Origin: Erysipelotrichia bacterium
Lineage (GTDB): Bacteria; Bacillota_I; Bacilli_A; Erysipelotrichales; Erysipelotrichaceae
NCBI GenBank assembly: GCA_009916335.1
Contig: SAAR01000107.1
Location: forward strand, 1-10,449
Reading direction: 5' to 3'
Length of the DNA stretch: 10,449 nucleotides
Part shown: piece after piece, positions 6,944 through 10,449 of the stretch
Layout: the number at the start of each line of letters is the position of its first letter
Position numbering within the stretch: position 1 is the first letter of the stretch
Notes under the pieces: generated by a model
Seen by the model: only the letters and a program-made list of their open reading frames with translations
Told to the model about the DNA's origin: nothing
The model's database searches: none
Made by a program: the position numbers and the translations under genes

Positions 6944-7567
6944 ATGTTTAAACGTATTACAAATAAAGATATTGATCTTTTAGTTGCTTATCAAAGAAAA
7001 AATGAAGCTTCTCCCTATGCATCACTAATCAAGATGGCTATTTTACCTATCTGTCTTATTTTAGTGTTTGCGAGTATTTTTGTTGTGCAAACATTAAGAA
7101 TTAACTCATTAGATGAACAGATTGCACAAAGTGAGCAAAATATTCAAAATTATAATAAGAAGATAGCGAATGTAGGTAGTGAGGCATATGCACTTTACAA
7201 TGAAATGGCAGAAAAAAACAGTCAAATTGAAAAAGTGATTGAAAATATTCATTCTTATCCACGATTAAGTACAGAAGTAATGAATGTATTTTTAAAAAAT
7301 CTAGTAAATGGATTATCATTGTCGAGTATTTCCTTTCAAGAAGGTGTGATTTCCATTAGTGCGAATGCGAGTAATGTTTTAACCATTGAAAATTATGTGC
7401 GTACATTAAGAAATACGAATTTATTTTTAAGTGTCGATTATCGTGGTTACCAGACAAATGAAACAGTAAAAACGATTACTTCTGATGAGGATAAAGAGGG
7501 GAAAGAAGTAAGTAGTAAAGTGTATGTATTCCAAGTAAATTGTGTATTGAAAGGAGTTGATGAATAA
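6944..7567 (+). CDS. pilN: PilN-like bitopic pilus assembly protein
   Basis: A 207-residue protein with a short cytoplasmic N-terminus, one membrane span at about 28-51, a coiled-coil-like stretch (about 52-76, continuing near 87-102) and a small alpha/beta domain with the pattern of a ferredoxin-like fold (SLSSISFQEGVISISANASNVLTIENYVRTL). PilN forms a heterodimer with PilO in the membrane and contacts PilM through its N-terminus. The classic INLLP-type N-terminal motif is not present (the N-terminus reads ITNKDIDLLVAYQRK), as may be expected with a divergent PilM partner. A strong AAGGAGG site at 6931-6937 overlaps the pilM stop. It overlaps the next gene by one base (TAATG). Assigned by topology and gene order; sequence similarity was not checked. 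Confidence 0.75.
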   Translation: MFKRITNKDIDLLVAYQRKNEASPYASLIKMAILPICLILVFASIFVVQTLRINSLDEQIAQSEQNIQNYNKKIANVGSEAYALYNEMAEKNSQIEKVIENIHSYPRLSTEVMNVFLKNLVNGLSLSSISFQEGVISISANASNVLTIENYVRTLRNTNLFLSVDYRGYQTNETVKTITSDEDKEGKEVSSKVYVFQVNCVLKGVDE

Positions 7568-8169
7568 TGAAATATAAACTTTCTAAAAGAGAGATTACAT
7601 TATTATATATCCTTTTAATCTTATTGATTATTGTGTGTGGTTGGTTCTTTATCATTGAGCCATCATTTAGTCAATATAATGAAAAGCAGATTGTTTTAAG
7701 TGAAAAACAAGGAAAGGAAAACACTTTAAAAGCAACGTATGATGATTATAAGAATGCACCTAAAAAAGCAATTGAAGAGAGTGTTAAATATTTAGAGAAC
7801 AAAGAGAAACTGCATGTGTTGATGAGTAGTGAAGATATGGATCGTACACTAACGGGTATGGCTTTACTTTATGGGTTAACACCATATAGTTTAAGTATTG
7901 GGGAAGTGGAAGATATAGATGTTGTTAGCTATCAAGAATATTTAAAAGAAAAAGATAAAGAGTCTAGTGAAACAATTGATGCGAAAATGGTTAAAAAGGT
8001 AGAAGTATCTATGAGTTTAGCAGGGGATATATATAATGCATTTGCTTTAGCAGATAGTATTAAAGATGATGATTCAATGCGTTTAAAAAGCTATGCTTAT
8101 CTTAAAGGGGAAAGTGTAGAAAAAAGTCAGATGAATTTAGTCTTTGATATTTATATGGTTAATGAATAG
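7567..8169 (+). CDS. pilO: PilO-like bitopic pilus assembly protein
   Basis: A 200-residue protein with the PilO plan: a few cytoplasmic residues (MKYKLSKREI), one membrane span at about 11-30, a charged coiled-coil region at about 35-90, and a mixed alpha/beta C-terminal domain with SLAGDIYNAFALADSI, the family-typical helix after a central strand (VEVSMSL). PilO pairs with PilN outside the membrane as part of the alignment complex linking the PilM ring to the rest of the machine. It starts within the pilN stop codon (TAATG), with AAGGAG at 7551-7556 ten bases upstream, so translation is probably coupled and gives matched amounts of both. A highly acidic loop (DVVSYQEYLKEKDKESSETID) interrupts the domain. 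Confidence 0.75.
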   Translation: MKYKLSKREITLLYILLILLIIVCGWFFIIEPSFSQYNEKQIVLSEKQGKENTLKATYDDYKNAPKKAIEESVKYLENKEKLHVLMSSEDMDRTLTGMALLYGLTPYSLSIGEVEDIDVVSYQEYLKEKDKESSETIDAKMVKKVEVSMSLAGDIYNAFALADSIKDDDSMRLKSYAYLKGESVEKSQMNLVFDIYMVNE

Positions 8170-8180
8170 AAGGTAATGAT

Positions 8181-8621
8181 ATGAAGAAAAATACGAAAGG
8201 ATCAACATTAGTAGCAGCAGTGGCAGTGATCATGGTTATCATGGTTATTTTAGGTGCGTCATTAACGATTGCCTCTTCGTATTATAAACGTAGTGTGAAT
8301 GAGAATATAAAGAAACAGGTTTATTTAGATGCAAAGTCAGGGGCGAATGTCATTGCTTCTTATATCGAAGAAGGCAATGAACAATTCATTCCTAAAGAAA
8401 AAGGGAATAAGATTCAGATTAAAGAAGTAAGTGTAGAGAGTGTCAGCAATACACTGAGTGGCTATGTTTTAAGAGTTGATGAACATACGATGAAAGTTGT
8501 GATGGTTGCTAAATTTGATGAACAATTTACTTATTCCATACAGTTAGTGATGAAGTTTGAACAATTAAGATGGAAAACAAATGCTTATTGTAAAGCAAAA
8601 GAGGGGGATACTTTATGTTAA
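8181..8621 (+). CDS. Small PilX/GspK-like prepilin without Glu5
   Basis: A 146-residue protein with a class III-like leader: MKKNTKG, cleavage expected after Gly7, then STLVA and a hydrophobic helix at about 10-33. The residue at mature position 5 is Ala where ordinary pilins have Glu. Minor pilins at the pilus tip (PilX, GspK) also tend to lack Glu5 or to have YLDA/SGA-like helices such as VYLDAKSGANVIASY here, so a tip-initiation role is likely by analogy. Two cysteines near the end (137 and 146) could close a small disulphide loop, like the D-region of type IV pilins. AGAAGG at 8168-8173 is the ribosome binding site. The last seven bases overlap the next gene. Confidence 0.7.
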   Translation: MKKNTKGSTLVAAVAVIMVIMVILGASLTIASSYYKRSVNENIKKQVYLDAKSGANVIASYIEEGNEQFIPKEKGNKIQIKEVSVESVSNTLSGYVLRVDEHTMKVVMVAKFDEQFTYSIQLVMKFEQLRWKTNAYCKAKEGDTLC

Positions 8622-9553
8622 AGAACAAAAAAGGTATGACTCTTGTGGAAACCATTGTAACGATTGCGATCTTTTCCATTGCGGCTTTGGTGTTAGTAAC
8701 AGGCTTTTCAACTGTTATTCGTTATATGGGAGAAGCATCACTCCTTAAAAATACAGGGAATGAAGTGTATTCGTTAATAGAAAAAGATGAACAAGATAGT
8801 GGTTTCAACAAAACGCAAAAACAAGTTAGTATTGTTTTAGAGAATAATACAATTCATGATCAGGTAATGATGTATGAAAGCAGTAAAACAACAACGAATG
8901 GAACAGATGGAGATGAAGTGAAGTTTCATAAGTTTGTTAGAGAACAAAATGAAGAGGTTGTTGTAAAAAAATTTTATGAATTAGTAGAAGAAGCAAAAAA
9001 TTATTACAATAATCATAAAAATGATTGGTATTTAGAATATAATAAAAAGTTAGAGGAACTAAATAATCAAGGTGTTAAGGGGCTTGACGGATATTCTTCA
9101 TATACAAGTAATTATATGACTAATGATCGATTTATTAATTATTTTTATATTATGTATATGAATGGAGACACATATCCACAGATGGAACGAGAAATTATTG
9201 ATCTATGTAATATAAAGTTTGATCAGTTGAGTGGATCACCTTCAAAAAAAGTTATTAATGAAGTAAGAATTGGCGAGAGAAATATGTATATGAAGTGTGT
9301 CTATTTATCTGATTGTAATGAGGTGTTAATTGTAGCAGATGAATATCCTAAAACACCTAAAGTGAATCAATGGAGAACAAGGCTTATATATAATCCAAAA
9401 AATAAGCATTGGTATTACAAGATGCATTATGCTGTCAATGAAGATACCACTAATTTCTATTTCAATGTCGCTGGATTGACAACACAAAAACAATATGATG
9501 AATTGCTATTAACAATAGCAAGCAATACGTCTTGGATAAGGATTGATGTTTAA
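8615..9553 (+). CDS. Large prepilin-like protein with unassigned C-terminal region
   Basis: A 312-residue protein with a clear class III leader: MLKNKKG, cleavage expected after Gly7, then MTLVE with Glu at mature position 5 and a hydrophobic N-terminal helix (TIVTIAIFSIAALVLVTGF). The first 100 or so residues resemble an ordinary pilin stem. The remaining 200, from about VKFHKFVREQN, are unusually long for a pilin and very rich in Tyr, Asn and Lys. They contain acidic helices (FYELVEEAKNYY), a Tyr-rich stretch (YSSYTSNYMTNDRFINYFYIM) and a C-terminal beta-rich part with WRTRLIYNPKNKHWYYK. I do not recognise a domain in it. Such an extension could form a display or adhesive module, but this is not shown by the sequence. 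GAGGGGG at 8601-8607 drives an ATG that overlaps the upstream gene by seven bases. Confidence 0.75.
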   Translation: MLKNKKGMTLVETIVTIAIFSIAALVLVTGFSTVIRYMGEASLLKNTGNEVYSLIEKDEQDSGFNKTQKQVSIVLENNTIHDQVMMYESSKTTTNGTDGDEVKFHKFVREQNEEVVVKKFYELVEEAKNYYNNHKNDWYLEYNKKLEELNNQGVKGLDGYSSYTSNYMTNDRFINYFYIMYMNGDTYPQMEREIIDLCNIKFDQLSGSPSKKVINEVRIGERNMYMKCVYLSDCNEVLIVADEYPKTPKVNQWRTRLIYNPKNKHWYYKMHYAVNEDTTNFYFNVAGLTTQKQYDELLLTIASNTSWIRIDV

Positions 9554-9571
9554 AATATAGGAGATGATTTT

Positions 9572-10449
9572 ATGAAATTACTAAGAGATAAAAAAGGAAT
9601 GACATTAGTAGAAGTTGTGGTTGTTCTTTTAATTATGTCTATTTTATTAGTCATCATGGGTAGTCTTATTTTAAATGCTTTTAAATATTTTAATCAAACA
9701 ACAGATCAAGATTTGGATAAACGTTCTTTAGATTCTATTAGTGAATATGTCAGAGAAGAATTGTTGTATGCACAAGATGTGCGTGTATATAGCACAAGTG
9801 AAGTAAAGAAAGCAACACAGGAAGAAGGATTTGCGGCAACACAATGGCAGACATTATTTATTAAAGAAGGTAAGTTATATAAAAATGGAGAAATGGTTTA
9901 TACGGATTCTTTTTACAATCAAAAAAAGCTTTATATAGATGTACAGGGAATTAAAAACTATCGTTTAGATATTCATTATTCTTTAAAAGAAGAGGATAAA
10001 AAGACATATGAAACAAATGATACTTTAGAATTGCTTAATTTAAAGGTCAAGATTGAAAAGACGAAAGATTTTTATCCTTTTAAGAATATCGTAGATAGAA
10101 CAGAAATTAGTGAAGATGTACAAATTTATTATCAGAAAGTAAAGGAAGAAGAAAATATCGAGCCAGATGTACCTGTTGATCCTGAAAAAGGGACAGTGGC
10201 TGATCAAATCAAATGTTTAACTTTACATAACAACCGATGGAAGTTTGTTGATAATCACTATTATAGAGCGGGGGATATGGTTTATCATAATGGCTATTGG
10301 TGGCAATTATATAATACCGATAATTATATAAGCGGACCACAAATTCCAGGTATACAGAATACAGTATGGAAAAAAATAGATGCTTATTTTGATGAAAATA
10401 GTATTTATTTAAAAGGCGACATAGTTATCTTTAATAATAAGTATTATAA
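9572..10449 (+). CDS. Large prepilin with C-terminal carbohydrate-binding-module-like repeats (3' partial)
   Basis: The frame is open to the right edge, giving 292 residues of an incomplete protein. MKLLRDKKG then MTLVE (cleavage after Gly9, Glu14 at mature position 5) and a hydrophobic helix to about residue 36 identify a class III prepilin. A pilin-like region to about 190 is followed by a Glu/Pro-rich linker (EENIEPDVPVDPEKG, 193-207). The C-terminal part has a motif from Trp223: HYYRAGDMVYHNGYWWQLY (229-247) then PQIPG and a closing W-K-K-I at 266-269, and a second copy starting at 270 with YLKGDIVIFNNKYY (279-292) before the window ends. The pattern Y-x-x-GD-x-V-x-x-N-G-x-x-Y/W...P...W resembles family 5/12 carbohydrate-binding modules (ChtBD3). 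Binding to glycan is inferred, not shown. AGGAG at 9559-9563 precedes ATG 9572 by 8 bases. Confidence 0.8.
   Translation, partial: MKLLRDKKGMTLVEVVVVLLIMSILLVIMGSLILNAFKYFNQTTDQDLDKRSLDSISEYVREELLYAQDVRVYSTSEVKKATQEEGFAATQWQTLFIKEGKLYKNGEMVYTDSFYNQKKLYIDVQGIKNYRLDIHYSLKEEDKKTYETNDTLELLNLKVKIEKTKDFYPFKNIVDRTEISEDVQIYYQKVKEEENIEPDVPVDPEKGTVADQIKCLTLHNNRWKFVDNHYYRAGDMVYHNGYWWQLYNTDNYISGPQIPGIQNTVWKKIDAYFDENSIYLKGDIVIFNNKYY

Noticed and set aside
4831..10449. ComG-type competence operon in place of a pilus operon
   Set aside because: PilM-, PilN- and PilO-like genes are present and ComG operons lack them; the large pilins are also not ComGC-G-like in size.
1..10449. Terminators, riboswitches, tRNAs, CRISPR repeats, insertion sequences
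   Set aside because: Gaps between genes are 36 bases or fewer and hold only ribosome binding sites; no cloverleaf, regular repeat array, inverted-repeat ends or transposase was seen.

Overview
The window is a densely packed, all-plus-strand, AT-rich bacterial sequence of low-GC Firmicutes (Bacillota) type, with strong purine-rich ribosome binding sites and almost no intergenic DNA. It looks like two unrelated pieces joined at about positions 4577-4598, and that join is the most important thing to know about it.

Left piece (1 to about 4598): the 3' end of mutS, then mutL, miaA, a one-membrane-span HlyD/RND-adaptor-like protein, and the first 43 or so codons of a YggS-family PLP-binding protein. 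This order (mismatch repair, tRNA i6A37 modification, membrane adaptor, yggS) fits a clostridial housekeeping operon. MutL carries both the N-terminal ATPase motifs and a C-terminal endonuclease motif, as expected in bacteria without MutH.

Right piece (about 4577 to 10449): the C-terminal part of a prepilin peptidase, followed by a type IV pilus assembly operon: a PilC-like platform protein, PilM-, PilN- and PilO-like inner-membrane alignment proteins, a small PilX-like pilin without Glu5, a large 312-residue prepilin-like protein of unknown C-terminal function, and a second large prepilin, open at the window edge, ending in tandem motifs resembling family 5/12 carbohydrate-binding modules. 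The genes overlap or are spaced by only 9-18 bases, so one transcript is likely. The pilins would be cleaved by the peptidase, assembled on PilC and aligned by PilM/N/O. The assembly and retraction ATPases and a clear major pilin are not in the window. Codon choice in this part (Leu TTA, few ATA) resembles Erysipelotrichia-like Firmicutes, but that placement is weak.

The join lies inside a single open reading frame: a YggS start runs in frame into a prepilin-peptidase end at a segment both families can encode (Asp-Ile-Lys-Leu-Met-Ala-Val). Leucine and isoleucine codon use also changes across it. The simplest reading is a chimeric (mis-assembled) contig from two genomes; a real recombination event is less likely. 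Conclusions that depend on the left and right pieces being neighbours should not be drawn.

No tRNA, rRNA, CRISPR array, insertion sequence, riboswitch or convincing terminator was seen, and no stretch over 300 bases lacks a gene.
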